Position numbers and translations under genes: made by a program. This document shows, piece after piece, positions 6,728 through 14,321 of a stretch of 64,000 nucleotides of DNA. The stretch lies in assembly GCF_003337435.1 (NCBI RefSeq), contig NZ_QPJS01000001.1, positions 202,513 to 266,512 of the forward strand. Direction: 5' to 3'. The number at the start of each line of letters is the position of its first letter. Positions within the stretch are counted from its first letter, which is position 1. This DNA is from Schleiferia thermophila (GTDB taxonomy: Bacteria > Bacteroidota > Bacteroidia > Flavobacteriales > Schleiferiaceae). Under the pieces are notes generated by a model. That model was not told the DNA's origin. It did not search any database and saw nothing but the letters and a program-made list of their open reading frames with translations.

Positions 6728-9145
6728 TTACAAATGAATGGTGGCATTTAGCAAAAAGTTTTGCGTAGCCTGGGGGAAAAAATAGGCAGTTCCATCAAAC
6801 ACATATCCGTTGGATGCATAGAGGTTTGAAAAAATGTTGTTGATAAACAGATTCAACGTAAATTCTCTGCACCAAGTGACAGGAATCCGACCAGAGATGC
6901 GTATGTCAGTCACATGGTAGGGATTTAAACTAAGTGCCAAATCGCCGGTGTTGTCCAGGTATTGTCTACCTACAAACCGATGAATCAGCGCTGCATTGAA
7001 GTAATTTGAAAAATACCTTGTGATGCCCCCTTGAACAATTTCGCCGGCTGATAGAGCAATGGGGGTGTTTCCAAGTGAGGTAATCAAAGTGTCGTTGACA
7101 GGTTCTTTCCAGTCAATATTGATGTGTCTGGAAAGTGCAAGGTTGGCAAAAATCTCCCATTTGCCGGTCCTGTAATTTCCAACGAACTCGATTCCCGTGC
7201 GATAACTCCTACCTACATTCTTTCTCAATGCGAATCCTACATCCGAAAATTCGCCGGTGACGACCAACTGATTAAAATAGTCCATGTAGTAAGCATTGGC
7301 TTCGAGGGTCAAATTGCTTTTAGAAATCCTAGTACCCAGTTCGTAATTGATGAGAGTTTCGGGCTGAGGTAGGTCTTCGTTTTCTAGATAGTCCCTTCTA
7401 GCTGGCTCTCTGTTGGCCACAGCTATTGAAGCATATGCTTCCACAGTAGGTGATAGTTTATATAATATACCTGCCTTTGGATTGAAAAAGTCAAGTCTGT
7501 CGTCGATGCTTATATTTCGTAGATTTCTGTCGATACCTTGACCGACATAGGTCACAGCTCTATACTGAAGGTCACCGTAGAAGAAAAGATGTTCTGAATA
7601 CTGGTAGTCAGCTCTGACATATGATGTAAAATCCCGTTTCCTCGCATCGTTAAAGTAAAATCTTTGATATGGTGCCAATTCACCTGAATATCGCGCCCAG
7701 AGAATCTCACCAAAATGGTCTCCTATGTAGTTGTAGTACGACACTCCTCCGACCACATTCCATCCACCCGAATGGTATCTTATATTGGCTGTTCCCACAT
7801 AGAGGTCATTGTCAAGCCAAAGCCTGCGTATCAGATCAGTTCTTCTTATGGTATCCGTTCCGGAGACCATTGGTGGAAGGTTGTATCGGTTCAGTCGGTC
7901 GTTTTGGCGAAATTGTTCATAGAATCCGGCTCCTTTCGTATAATTTCCTGTAATTTGAAGCGTCCAGGATGGATTAAACGTATGTCTTAAATGAAGCTGA
8001 AAGTGCTGCTGACCGTAATTATCCACTTCATCTCTGTAAAAATCAATGACTTCTCCATCAGGGCCAAATTTGGCACCGGCGAAATTAAATCTTCTGCCTA
8101 ATGTGCTGATGGATGCACTGTCGAGGCCATACCATGCCTGATAGGTGATTTCCCTGCCACCAAATGTAACTAATTTAAATGAGGTCTTTTTACCCAGCCA
8201 ATTGAGGTTAAACATCCAGGATTGCAGATCGCTGGAGGCTCGGTCCATATATCCATCACTTTGAATACGGGAGATTCTTCCATCCAGTGACCAGCGATTC
8301 AGAAGTATTCCGGTGCCAAATAGTGCACTCAATCTTCTTGTATTGAAACTGCCTCCGCCTAATATAATCTTAGCAAATGGGTCTTTTTCAGCTTCATTGG
8401 TTTCGATATTTATGCTTGCCCCAAAAGCTCCGGGGCCATTTACTGAAGTTCCTACACCTCTTTGAATTTGGATGGAATTGACTGACGAAATCAAATCCGG
8501 CATGTTTACCCAGAAGACCCCTTGGCTTTCGGCGTCGTTGATCGTCACCCCATTGATGGTTACATTAATTCTCGTAGGATCACTGCCTCTGATCCGAAGT
8601 CCAGTATACCCGATGCCTGCTCCAGCATCCGAAAAGGATACCACACCAGGTACATTTTCCAAGGCCACCGGAATGTCGCGTCCATCGTTGAGCTTAGTGA
8701 TTTGTTCGCCATCTAGTTTGGTTTGAGTTACGGGGGTGGTGCTCAGTGCTCTGTAAGCCAGTACATCCACGGGATTTAGTTGTGTGGCCAATGCCTCCAG
8801 CAGAATGGTGATATCTCCTTCAGACCAGGCAATATCAACTTTTTTGGTACTATATCCATCTGCTTCCAGGATGACTGTCGCTTTGCTGAAAAGTCTTGTC
8901 AAACAGACTTTGCCGACATGATCTGATGGCAGTCGCTCTCCGGTAGATGGGACGAAAACTGATACACCCTCTAAAGGTTGACCGGAAGAGGCATCTTTGA
9001 TTGCAAGACACAGACCTGATTGACCTTGTGCTTTCAGGAGAGAACCGAAAAACAGGGCTAAAAGAAGTGCCCATGCCCTTATAGAAAGGGCCACAGTAGA
9101 TATACCTGATATCCACTGCACACTGTACCGTTGTAACTTTCTCAT
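6728..9145 (-). CDS. TonB-dependent outer-membrane receptor, TPP-riboswitch controlled (probable thiamine-type importer)
   Basis: An 805-residue outer-membrane beta-barrel transporter energised by TonB-ExbBD. After a long signal peptide (hydrophobic ISTVALSIRAWALLLALFF) comes a carboxypeptidase-regulatory-like domain (~45-115: IKDASSGQPLEGVSVFVPST). The plug (~125-245) contains DIPVALENVPGVVSFSDAG, LRIRGSDPTRINVTINGV and IQIQRGVGTSVNGPGAFG. The rest is a barrel ending in the expected aromatic strand (FFPQATQNFLLNATIHL). The plug resembles siderophore/vitamin receptors of the FecA/CirA type, which alone would suggest iron. But a TPP riboswitch directly precedes the gene, which points to thiamine or a thiamine precursor as ligand (inference; TPP-controlled TonB receptors are known in Bacteroidota). 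No pnuT or thi gene is adjacent. Confidence 0.9.
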   Translation of the reverse strand: MRKLQRYSVQWISGISTVALSIRAWALLLALFFGSLLKAQGQSGLCLAIKDASSGQPLEGVSVFVPSTGERLPSDHVGKVCLTRLFSKATVILEADGYSTKKVDIAWSEGDITILLEALATQLNPVDVLAYRALSTTPVTQTKLDGEQITKLNDGRDIPVALENVPGVVSFSDAGAGIGYTGLRIRGSDPTRINVTINGVTINDAESQGVFWVNMPDLISSVNSIQIQRGVGTSVNGPGAFGASINIETNEAEKDPFAKIILGGGSFNTRRLSALFGTGILLNRWSLDGRISRIQSDGYMDRASSDLQSWMFNLNWLGKKTSFKLVTFGGREITYQAWYGLDSASISTLGRRFNFAGAKFGPDGEVIDFYRDEVDNYGQQHFQLHLRHTFNPSWTLQITGNYTKGAGFYEQFRQNDRLNRYNLPPMVSGTDTIRRTDLIRRLWLDNDLYVGTANIRYHSGGWNVVGGVSYYNYIGDHFGEILWARYSGELAPYQRFYFNDARKRDFTSYVRADYQYSEHLFFYGDLQYRAVTYVGQGIDRNLRNISIDDRLDFFNPKAGILYKLSPTVEAYASIAVANREPARRDYLENEDLPQPETLINYELGTRISKSNLTLEANAYYMDYFNQLVVTGEFSDVGFALRKNVGRSYRTGIEFVGNYRTGKWEIFANLALSRHINIDWKEPVNDTLITSLGNTPIALSAGEIVQGGITRYFSNYFNAALIHRFVGRQYLDNTGDLALSLNPYHVTDIRISGRIPVTWCREFTLNLFINNIFSNLYASNGYVFDGTAYFFPQATQNFLLNATIHL

Positions 9146-9208
9146 GATTAATTATTTAAATTAATCACAAGTAACAGGGGCGGTTACCCGTGTGCATCAC
9201 TTGTAAAA

Positions 9209-9305
9209 GAACCATGACTCCCTTGGCAGCATTACCTGCCCAGGTTCAATGGGTGTAATCTCAGCCAAGGTATCGCGCGCCTACCTTAGCACCCCTTAAG
9301 ATTCG
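9209..9305 (-). promoter_or_regulatory. TPP (thiamine pyrophosphate) riboswitch, THI element
   Basis: Read on the minus strand, the element has the hallmarks of the THI box. GGGGTGCT opens P2, which closes with ACACCC. A P3 hairpin AAGGTA/TACCTT follows (around 9268-9287). The invariant GGCTGAGA has CTGAGA at 9264-9259 and binds the pyrimidine ring. P4/P5 contain ACCTGGGCAGG and AATGCTGCCAAGGGA (9233-9219), the pyrophosphate-sensing arm. It ends about 65 bases before the TonB-receptor ATG at 9145. The spacer contains competing short hairpins (GTAAC/GTTAC, ACAAGT/ACTTGT) that could form the expression platform. With TPP bound, expression is expected to fall. Confidence 0.92.
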
Positions 9306-9390
9306 CCGACAAAGCTATGTTGGTTAAGCGAATGTTTATCGGTAAATTTTTTAAACAAAAAGTAAAAACATTTTTTTAAAATATCAAAAT

Positions 9391-9428
9391 AAAAAAACCG
9401 CCTTTTGTTCTGGGAATAAGGCGGTTTT
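9391..9428 (-). terminator. Intrinsic terminator of the rplM-rpsI-rpsB-tsf operon
   Basis: An 11-bp stem (9394-9404 with 9418-9428, core ACCGCCTT/AAGGCGGT) with a 13-base loop is followed, on the minus strand, by a run of seven T. It lies 27 bp after the tsf stop. Confidence 0.88.
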
Positions 9429-9454
9429 ATTTTCGTGAACGGACTTCTGCAGAA

Positions 9455-10276
9455 TTATCCTAAAGCTATTCTTTTAAATCCGGTAACTGTGAGTCCTTTA
9501 TGAACAGTTTCTAAATATTGAGCAACGGTCATTTTACCCTCTTTCATAAATTCTTGTTCCAGGAGTGTATTTTCAGCAAAGAATTTTCCAAGGCGGCCTT
9601 GAGCGATTTTTTCTATCATATTTTCAGGCTTTCCTTCCTGACGTGCAAGTTCTTTTCCTATTTCCAATTCGCGATCAATGATCTCCTGGGGTACTGAATT
9701 TCTGTCGAGGGCCATTGGATTCATTGCTGCTACCTGCATGGCGATGTCTTTGGCAGCTTCCGGAGCAGGTGCTGACAGTGCAACGAGCACTGCTATTTTT
9801 TTGTTGTGATGAATATAGGAGGCCACATAAGTGCCGTGAAGAGTAGCATACCCTACAAGATCGATTTTTTCTCCAATTACTCCTGTTTGCTCGATGAGCT
9901 TATCTGCCACAGTTAGATTTTCATAGGGGAGGTTTTTTAAAGATTCCACATCTGAAGGTCTATGTGCAATAGCGATATCCAGGATGCTCTGGGTTAATTG
10001 TACAAATCCATCGTTTTTAGCCACAAAGTCTGTTTCGCATCCCAGTGCTACAATAGCTCCGAAGGTATTTTCAGAATTGATTGCCGCCAAAGCACATCCC
10101 TCTGAGGTAGTTCTGTCTGCTCTGTTGGCAGCTACTTTTTGTCCCTTTTTTCTAAGGATATCAATAGCTTTTTCAACATCGCCCTCTGCTTCCATAAGGG
10201 CTTTTTTACAATCCATCATTCCAGCCCCGGTGATTTTCCGAAGGTTATTAACGTCAGCAGCTGTTATGTTTGTCAT
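9455..10276 (-). CDS. tsf: Translation elongation factor Ts
   Basis: A 273-residue guanine-nucleotide exchange factor that recharges EF-Tu with GTP. It begins with the UBA-like N-terminal domain: TAADVNNLRKITGAGMMDCK, then KALMEAEGDVEKAIDILRKK. The TDFVAKN motif (~residues 80-86) contacts the EF-Tu nucleotide site. Two dimerisation subdomains follow, with VASYIHHNKKIAVLVAL and the C-terminal EQEFMKEGKMTVAQYL. Length fits the family. It is the last gene of the ribosomal cluster, 105 bp after rpsB. That gap holds a hairpin that could tune tsf relative to rpsB, and a terminator follows the gene. Confidence 0.97.
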   Translation of the reverse strand: MTNITAADVNNLRKITGAGMMDCKKALMEAEGDVEKAIDILRKKGQKVAANRADRTTSEGCALAAINSENTFGAIVALGCETDFVAKNDGFVQLTQSILDIAIAHRPSDVESLKNLPYENLTVADKLIEQTGVIGEKIDLVGYATLHGTYVASYIHHNKKIAVLVALSAPAPEAAKDIAMQVAAMNPMALDRNSVPQEIIDRELEIGKELARQEGKPENMIEKIAQGRLGKFFAENTLLEQEFMKEGKMTVAQYLETVHKGLTVTGFKRIALG

Positions 10277-10313
10277 TTCAATTAATTGATTTATAGGTTA
10301 TTACTAAGAAAAT

Positions 10314-10338
10314 AAGGGCAAAGTTAGCTTTTGCCCTT
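10314..10338 (-). terminator. Intra-operon hairpin between rpsB and tsf (candidate attenuator)
   Basis: AAGGGCAAA (10314-10322) pairs with TTTGCCCTT (10330-10338) around a 7-base loop. On the minus strand it is followed by ATTTTC, a weak U-rich tail, so it may end part of the transcripts or protect the 3' end of rpsB mRNA. Confidence 0.5.
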
Positions 10339-10381
10339 ACGGATATGGTTAGTCGAATGTTAAGTTTAGCAGGCAGCTCAT

Positions 10382-11152
10382 TTAGTCTTCATCAGAAACT
10401 GCCATTTTTGAAGCTTTCTTGGCTACTTTTTCAGTAGCTCCTTTGTCTTTGTCGGATTTTCTCTCATTTAATCCCTCCAACATATATGTTCTTATGTATT
10501 CGAGAATTTTTGCGATTGCCTTTGATGAATCATCATTACCGGGAATCGGAAAATCCACTTCGTAGGGATTTGTATTTGTATCTACTATGGCGAATACCGG
10601 GATGTTTAGCTTATGAGCTTCGCTTACGGCAATATGTTCTCTGTTGATATCAACGACAAATAGAGCAGCTGGTAATCGGGTCATTTCGGCAATTGATCCC
10701 AGGTTTTTCTCCAGCTTGGCCCTTAGACGCTCCACTTGCAATCGTTCTCTTTTTGAAAGAGTATCAAAGGTGCCATCGGCTTTCATCCGGTCGATGTTGG
10801 CCATTTTTTTCACTGCTTTTCGGATGGTAACGAAATTGGTGAGCATCCCTCCTGGCCAGCGTTCTGTGATGTAAGGCATGTTCAGCTCGGTAGCGAGTGC
10901 CGTTACGGCCTCTTTGGCCTGTTTTTTAGTAGCAACAAAAAGTATTTTCTTTCCTCCGGAAACCAGTTTTTTTAGCGCTTCACCAGCTTGTTCAAGTTTT
11001 TGAACTGACTTGTACAAATCGATGATGTGAATTCCATTGCGCTCCATAAAAATGTAGGGAGCCATTGCCGGATTCCATTTGCGGGTGAGGTGTCCGAAGT
11101 GCACGCCGGCTTCGAGCAACTCTTTTACTACTTCTTCGTGATTGAGATTCAT
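10382..11152 (-). CDS. rpsB: 30S ribosomal protein S2
   Basis: A 256-residue S2 protein of the small subunit. Family landmarks are LLEAGVHFGHLTRKWNPAM near the N-terminus, YIFMERNGIHIIDLYKS, KKILFVATKKQAKEAV, ITERWPGGMLTNFVTIRKAV and IPVFAIVDTNTNPYEVDFPI with the GNDDSSKAI segment. The C-terminal ~25 residues are charged (ERKSDKDKGATEKVAKKASK), an extension often seen in Bacteroidota. It is third in the rplM-rpsI-rpsB-tsf order typical of this phylum. The 111-bp spacer from rpsI is longer than expected inside an operon and carries a hairpin, so a separate S2-responsive leader is possible. Confidence 0.97.
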   Translation of the reverse strand: MNLNHEEVVKELLEAGVHFGHLTRKWNPAMAPYIFMERNGIHIIDLYKSVQKLEQAGEALKKLVSGGKKILFVATKKQAKEAVTALATELNMPYITERWPGGMLTNFVTIRKAVKKMANIDRMKADGTFDTLSKRERLQVERLRAKLEKNLGSIAEMTRLPAALFVVDINREHIAVSEAHKLNIPVFAIVDTNTNPYEVDFPIPGNDDSSKAIAKILEYIRTYMLEGLNERKSDKDKGATEKVAKKASKMAVSDED

Positions 11153-11263
11153 TTATGGAGATTGATTATTGGTTATTTACTTTCCTTTAACTAAGCAGCA
11201 AGCTTAGCAACTTCGGGGTAGCGTTGAATTCCGGTCCCTGAAGTTTGGATGCTAAACACCCTG
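11153..11263 (-). promoter_or_regulatory. rpsI-rpsB spacer with hairpin; possible S2 leader
   Basis: The spacer includes CTAAGC-AGCAA-GCTTAG (11191-11207), a perfect 6-bp stem with 5-base loop, about 40 bases before the rpsB start. A further G/C-rich stretch is near 11218-11240. In other bacteria, S2 represses its own mRNA through an rpsB leader; that this spacer does so is inference. Confidence 0.3.
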
Positions 11264-11650
11264 TTATCTTTTGGAGAATTGAAATCTTTTCCGGGCTTTT
11301 TTCTGGCCGTATTTTTTTCTTTCTACCATTCTGGGATCTCTGGTGAGTAAGCCTTCTGCTTTTAAAATCGGACGATATTCTGGGTTGATACTGCATAGTG
11401 CTCTGCTGAGCCCATGGCGCACTGCTTCAGCCTGACCTGTTATGCCTCCGCCTTGTACGTTTACTTTAATGTCAAACGCATCTGCGGTGTTTGTAAGTTT
11501 AAGGGGCTGTAGCACTTTGGATTGAAGGATCATTGTAGTAAAGAAATCCTTCAAATCACGACCATTAAGAGTAATTTTTCCTGTACCTTCTTTTACAAAA
11601 ACTCTGGCTACGGCTGTTTTTCTGCGGCCTATTGCATGTGTCATAGACAT
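11264..11650 (-). CDS. rpsI: 30S ribosomal protein S9
   Basis: A 128-residue S9 protein, whose C-terminal tail reaches the P-site tRNA. Seen directly: HAIGRRKTAVARVFVKEGTG at the N-terminus, VQGGGITGQAEAVRHGLSRA in the middle, and the basic tail RKKYGQKKARKRFQFSKR, ending in the invariant SKR. ATG at 11650 gives MSMTHA; the next ATG two codons on is equally possible. It follows rplM after 4 bp, the usual rplM-rpsI pair. Confidence 0.97.
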   Translation of the reverse strand: MSMTHAIGRRKTAVARVFVKEGTGKITLNGRDLKDFFTTMILQSKVLQPLKLTNTADAFDIKVNVQGGGITGQAEAVRHGLSRALCSINPEYRPILKAEGLLTRDPRMVERKKYGQKKARKRFQFSKR

Positions 11651-11654
11651 ATTG

Positions 11655-12107
11655 TTAAATCCATTCGTTAATGTTCAAAACTTCTGGTTTTTGGGCTTCA
11701 TGGTTGTGCTCAGCCCCTGCATATACTTTAACATTTCTAAAAAGGTCACGCCCCAACTTATTTTTTGGAAGCATTCCTTTCAATGCCAATTCGACCACTC
11801 GTGTAGGATTTTTCGACATAAGTTCTTTTGGACTGCGGTGATATTGCCCCCCGGGATAGCCTGTGTGAAATACATATTCCTTGTCTGTCAACTTATTGCC
11901 AGAAAGTGCTACCTTATCTGCATTTATAATTATTACATGGTCCCCACAATTGATATGTGGAGTGAAGGAAGGCTTATGTTTTCCGCGCGCTATTTTCGCC
12001 ACTACAGAAACTAACCTGCCTAAAGTAAGGCCAGTGGCATCGACTATGTACCATTTCTTTTCTAAATTGGGCGCCACAGAAACGGTTTTATAACTTATTG
12101 TATCCAC
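11655..12107 (-). CDS. rplM: 50S ribosomal protein L13
   Basis: A 150-residue L13, an early-assembly protein of the large subunit. Motifs seen: [20 protein letters not shown] (~19-38), the helix-turn [39 protein letters not shown], and [20 protein letters not shown] followed by [17 protein letters not shown]. First gene of the operon. A strong phylum-type promoter (TTTG-N18-TACTTTTG) lies 58-87 bases upstream of its ATG. Confidence 0.97.
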   Translation of the reverse strand: MDTISYKTVSVAPNLEKKWYIVDATGLTLGRLVSVVAKIARGKHKPSFTPHINCGDHVIIINADKVALSGNKLTDKEYVFHTGYPGGQYHRSPKELMSKNPTRVVELALKGMLPKNKLGRDLFRNVKVYAGAEHNHEAQKPEVLNINEWI

Positions 12108-12164
12108 TTTGCTCGGATTTATAATCGTTTAAACATAATAATTTCTTCCCCTAAAAACGGGCTG

Positions 12165-12194
12165 CAAAAGTAATTCATTTTTTAATATTACAAA
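12165..12194 (-). promoter_or_regulatory. Promoter of the rplM-rpsI-rpsB-tsf operon
   Basis: On the minus strand TTTG (12194-12191), 18 bases, then TACTTTTG (12172-12165) reproduces the Bacteroidota -33 TTTG / -7 TAnnTTTG consensus at the right spacing. Initiation near 12158 leaves a ~50-base leader before rplM. This is the best-formed promoter in the window. Confidence 0.8.
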
Positions 12195-12334
12195 TCCTCT
12201 TGAATTATTTTATGTTGCATTACTGTGATTTAAGATTTTATAAGTGTTTGTCCTTTGTGCCAATAAACACTTGAAGAAGGCACAATTGAGCCAGTCATTT
12301 CTTTTGTGTGAAAAAATGTATCATCAGGTCAATC

Positions 12335-12342
12335 TATCTTTG
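12335..12342 (+). promoter_or_regulatory. -7 box of gpmI (TATCTTTG), placing transcription start at the ATG
   Basis: TATCTTTG matches TAnnTTTG and ends only six bases before the ATG at 12349, so the transcript may be almost leaderless. It also argues against starts further upstream in the same frame (for example at 12244). A -33 TTTG is present at 12303-12306 but 28 bases away, wider than usual. Confidence 0.45.
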
Positions 12343-12348
12343 CGGCCT

Positions 12349-13884
12349 ATGAGCGCAAAAGTTTTACTCTGCATTTTAGATGGGTGGGGCTTAACTACAG
12401 ATCCCGAAAAATCAGCCATCCACAAAGCCCATACACCATTTATCGATAGTCTCTACAAGCGCTTTCCAAATGCTACTTTGAAAACATCCGGACTGGATGT
12501 AGGCTTACCGGATGGACAAATGGGAAACAGCGAGGTAGGCCATATGAACCTGGGAGCAGGTAGGGTGGTGTACCAAGACCTGGTGAAAATTTCACTGGCA
12601 CTACAAGACGGGACTCTTGCTTCCAATGAGGTTTTGAAAAAGGCTTTTTTATATCTGAATGAAAATCCTGATCAAACACTTCATTTCATTGGCTTACTCA
12701 GCGATGGAGGCATTCATTCTCACATTGACCATTTACTTGGTTTATTGGAAATTTCATCAAATGCGGGCATAAAAAATTTGGCCGTTCATGCATTTACCGA
12801 TGGTCGTGATACGGACCCTAAGTCTGGCGTGAGATATATACGCAAATTGCTCGAAAAGCTCTCTGAAACCGGTGGAAGGTTATCAACCATCGTCGGCAGA
12901 TATTACGCAATGGACAGAGACAAACGATGGGAACGGATAAAAGTTGCTTACGACGCTATGGTAAATGGAGTTGGAAAGTTTGCCAACTCACCTTTGGATG
13001 CTGTAGAAGAAGAATATAAAAATGGTCTTACAGATGAATTTTTAAAGCCGATTATTGTGGCTGAAAGTGCTGAAAAAGCCGTAAAAATCAAAAATGGTGA
13101 TGTGGTCATTAATTTTAACTTCCGCACTGACCGGGGAAGACAGATTACTACAGTACTAACGCAGCAAAACTTTCCCGATTATCAGATGAGCACACTTCGT
13201 CTTAAATATATAACACTTACTAGATACGACGATACATTTAAAAATGTAGAGGTTTTATTTGAGAAAGATAATCTCAGTATGACATTGGGTGAAGTTTTGG
13301 AGTTGCATGGCAGGGGTCAAATCAGAATAGCTGAGACTGAAAAGTATCCACATGTTACCTTTTTTTTCTCTGGAGGAAGGGAAGAGCCTTTTAAAGGCGA
13401 GCGTAGAATATTGATACCATCTCCAAAAGTACCTACTTACGATTTGAAACCCGAAATGAGTGCTTTTGAAGTTACAGAGGCCATTTTACCAGAAATTGAA
13501 GGTAAAACAGCTGATTTTATTTGCCTAAATTTCGCAAATCCGGATATGGTTGGGCATACAGGTGTGATGGAAGCAGCAATTAAAGCCTGTGAAACAGTGG
13601 ACCAATGTACCAGGACTGTGGTAATTAAAGCCCTGGACAACGGATATACCACTATAGTATTGGCCGACCATGGCAATGCCGAGTACATGGTCAATCCTGA
13701 TGGCAGTCCTAATACTGCGCATACCACTAATCCGGTCCCAATATTTCTATGTGAGCCAAAGCAAAAACACTTAGTTTATGATGGAAGATTAGGAGATGTA
13801 GCTCCTACAATCCTGCATTTGATGGGATTGCCTGTCCCTGAAGAAATGACCGGTAACATTCTTGTTAAAGAAATATCCAATTAG
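12349..13884 (+). CDS. gpmI: 2,3-bisphosphoglycerate-independent phosphoglycerate mutase
   Basis: A 511-residue glycolytic enzyme interconverting 3- and 2-phosphoglycerate, of the alkaline-phosphatase superfamily with two Mn ions. Seen: KVLLCILDGWGL (metal ligand Asp11), LPDGQMGNSEVGHMNLGAGR with the phosphoserine Ser61, HAFTDGRDTDP, GRYYAMDRDKRWER, and the C-terminal metal sites NFANPDMVGHTG, VLADHGNAE and NTAHTTNPVP. The frame stays open 105 bases further upstream, but the ATG at 12349 gives the normal family N-terminus and follows a -7 box. It is the first of three closely packed genes with the HAD-like protein and map. Confidence 0.96.
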   Translation: MSAKVLLCILDGWGLTTDPEKSAIHKAHTPFIDSLYKRFPNATLKTSGLDVGLPDGQMGNSEVGHMNLGAGRVVYQDLVKISLALQDGTLASNEVLKKAFLYLNENPDQTLHFIGLLSDGGIHSHIDHLLGLLEISSNAGIKNLAVHAFTDGRDTDPKSGVRYIRKLLEKLSETGGRLSTIVGRYYAMDRDKRWERIKVAYDAMVNGVGKFANSPLDAVEEEYKNGLTDEFLKPIIVAESAEKAVKIKNGDVVINFNFRTDRGRQITTVLTQQNFPDYQMSTLRLKYITLTRYDDTFKNVEVLFEKDNLSMTLGEVLELHGRGQIRIAETEKYPHVTFFFSGGREEPFKGERRILIPSPKVPTYDLKPEMSAFEVTEAILPEIEGKTADFICLNFANPDMVGHTGVMEAAIKACETVDQCTRTVVIKALDNGYTTIVLADHGNAEYMVNPDGSPNTAHTTNPVPIFLCEPKQKHLVYDGRLGDVAPTILHLMGLPVPEEMTGNILVKEISN

Positions 13885-13886
13885 CA

Positions 13887-14312
13887 ATGTTTAGAAAAGA
13901 TTCCAAAATCATTGCAATTGATTTTGATGGTACAATAGTCGAAGATAAATATCCTGAAATAGGAAAACCCCTTGTTTTTGCTTTTGAAACCCTGAAAAAA
14001 TTGCAAGCTGACGGACATAGACTCATTTTGTGGACTTACAGGACAGGGGCCAGATTGGAAGAAGCAGTGGAATTCTGTAGAAAAAATGGTATAGAGTTTT
14101 ATGCCGTCAACAAATCGTATCCAGAAGAAAAGTTTGATGAACTGCAAACTTCCCGCAAAATTCACGCTGACCTGTTTATTGACGACAGAAATTTTGGAGG
14201 TTTTCCCGGTTGGGGGGTTATTTATCAAAATCTCTACGGCAGCGAAGAGGATATAGAAACGATATTAAACCGCTCCAAAAAGTCAATTTTTTCCAAATTG
14301 TTTGGCAAATAA
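13887..14312 (+). CDS. HAD-superfamily-like small hydrolase
   Basis: A 141-residue protein with the HAD motif I IIAIDFDGTIVED (Asp12 and Asp14), motif II-like LILWTYRTG and a motif IV-like LFIDDRNFGG. It resembles the compact cap-less HAD proteins common in Bacteroidota (the BT0820 group). These are phosphatase-like, but their substrates are not established. It starts two bases after the gpmI stop and ends nine bases before map, so it is in the same operon. The link to glycolysis or protein maturation is only positional. Confidence 0.8.
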   Translation: MFRKDSKIIAIDFDGTIVEDKYPEIGKPLVFAFETLKKLQADGHRLILWTYRTGARLEEAVEFCRKNGIEFYAVNKSYPEEKFDELQTSRKIHADLFIDDRNFGGFPGWGVIYQNLYGSEEDIETILNRSKKSIFSKLFGK

Positions 14313-14321
14313 AAACTATTA

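Noticed and set aside
6728-9145. Annotation of the TonB receptor as an iron siderophore receptor
   Set aside because: The fold resemblance is generic, whereas the TPP riboswitch immediately upstream is specific evidence for a thiamine-type ligand.
11187-11396. Minus-strand 69-codon frame across the rpsI end
   Set aside because: Out-of-frame shadow of rpsI and the spacer; the peptide is not conserved-looking.
12244-12348. Upstream extension of gpmI to the first in-frame start
   Set aside because: The extra 35 residues are not part of the enzyme family, and the -7 box at 12335-12342 lies inside them.
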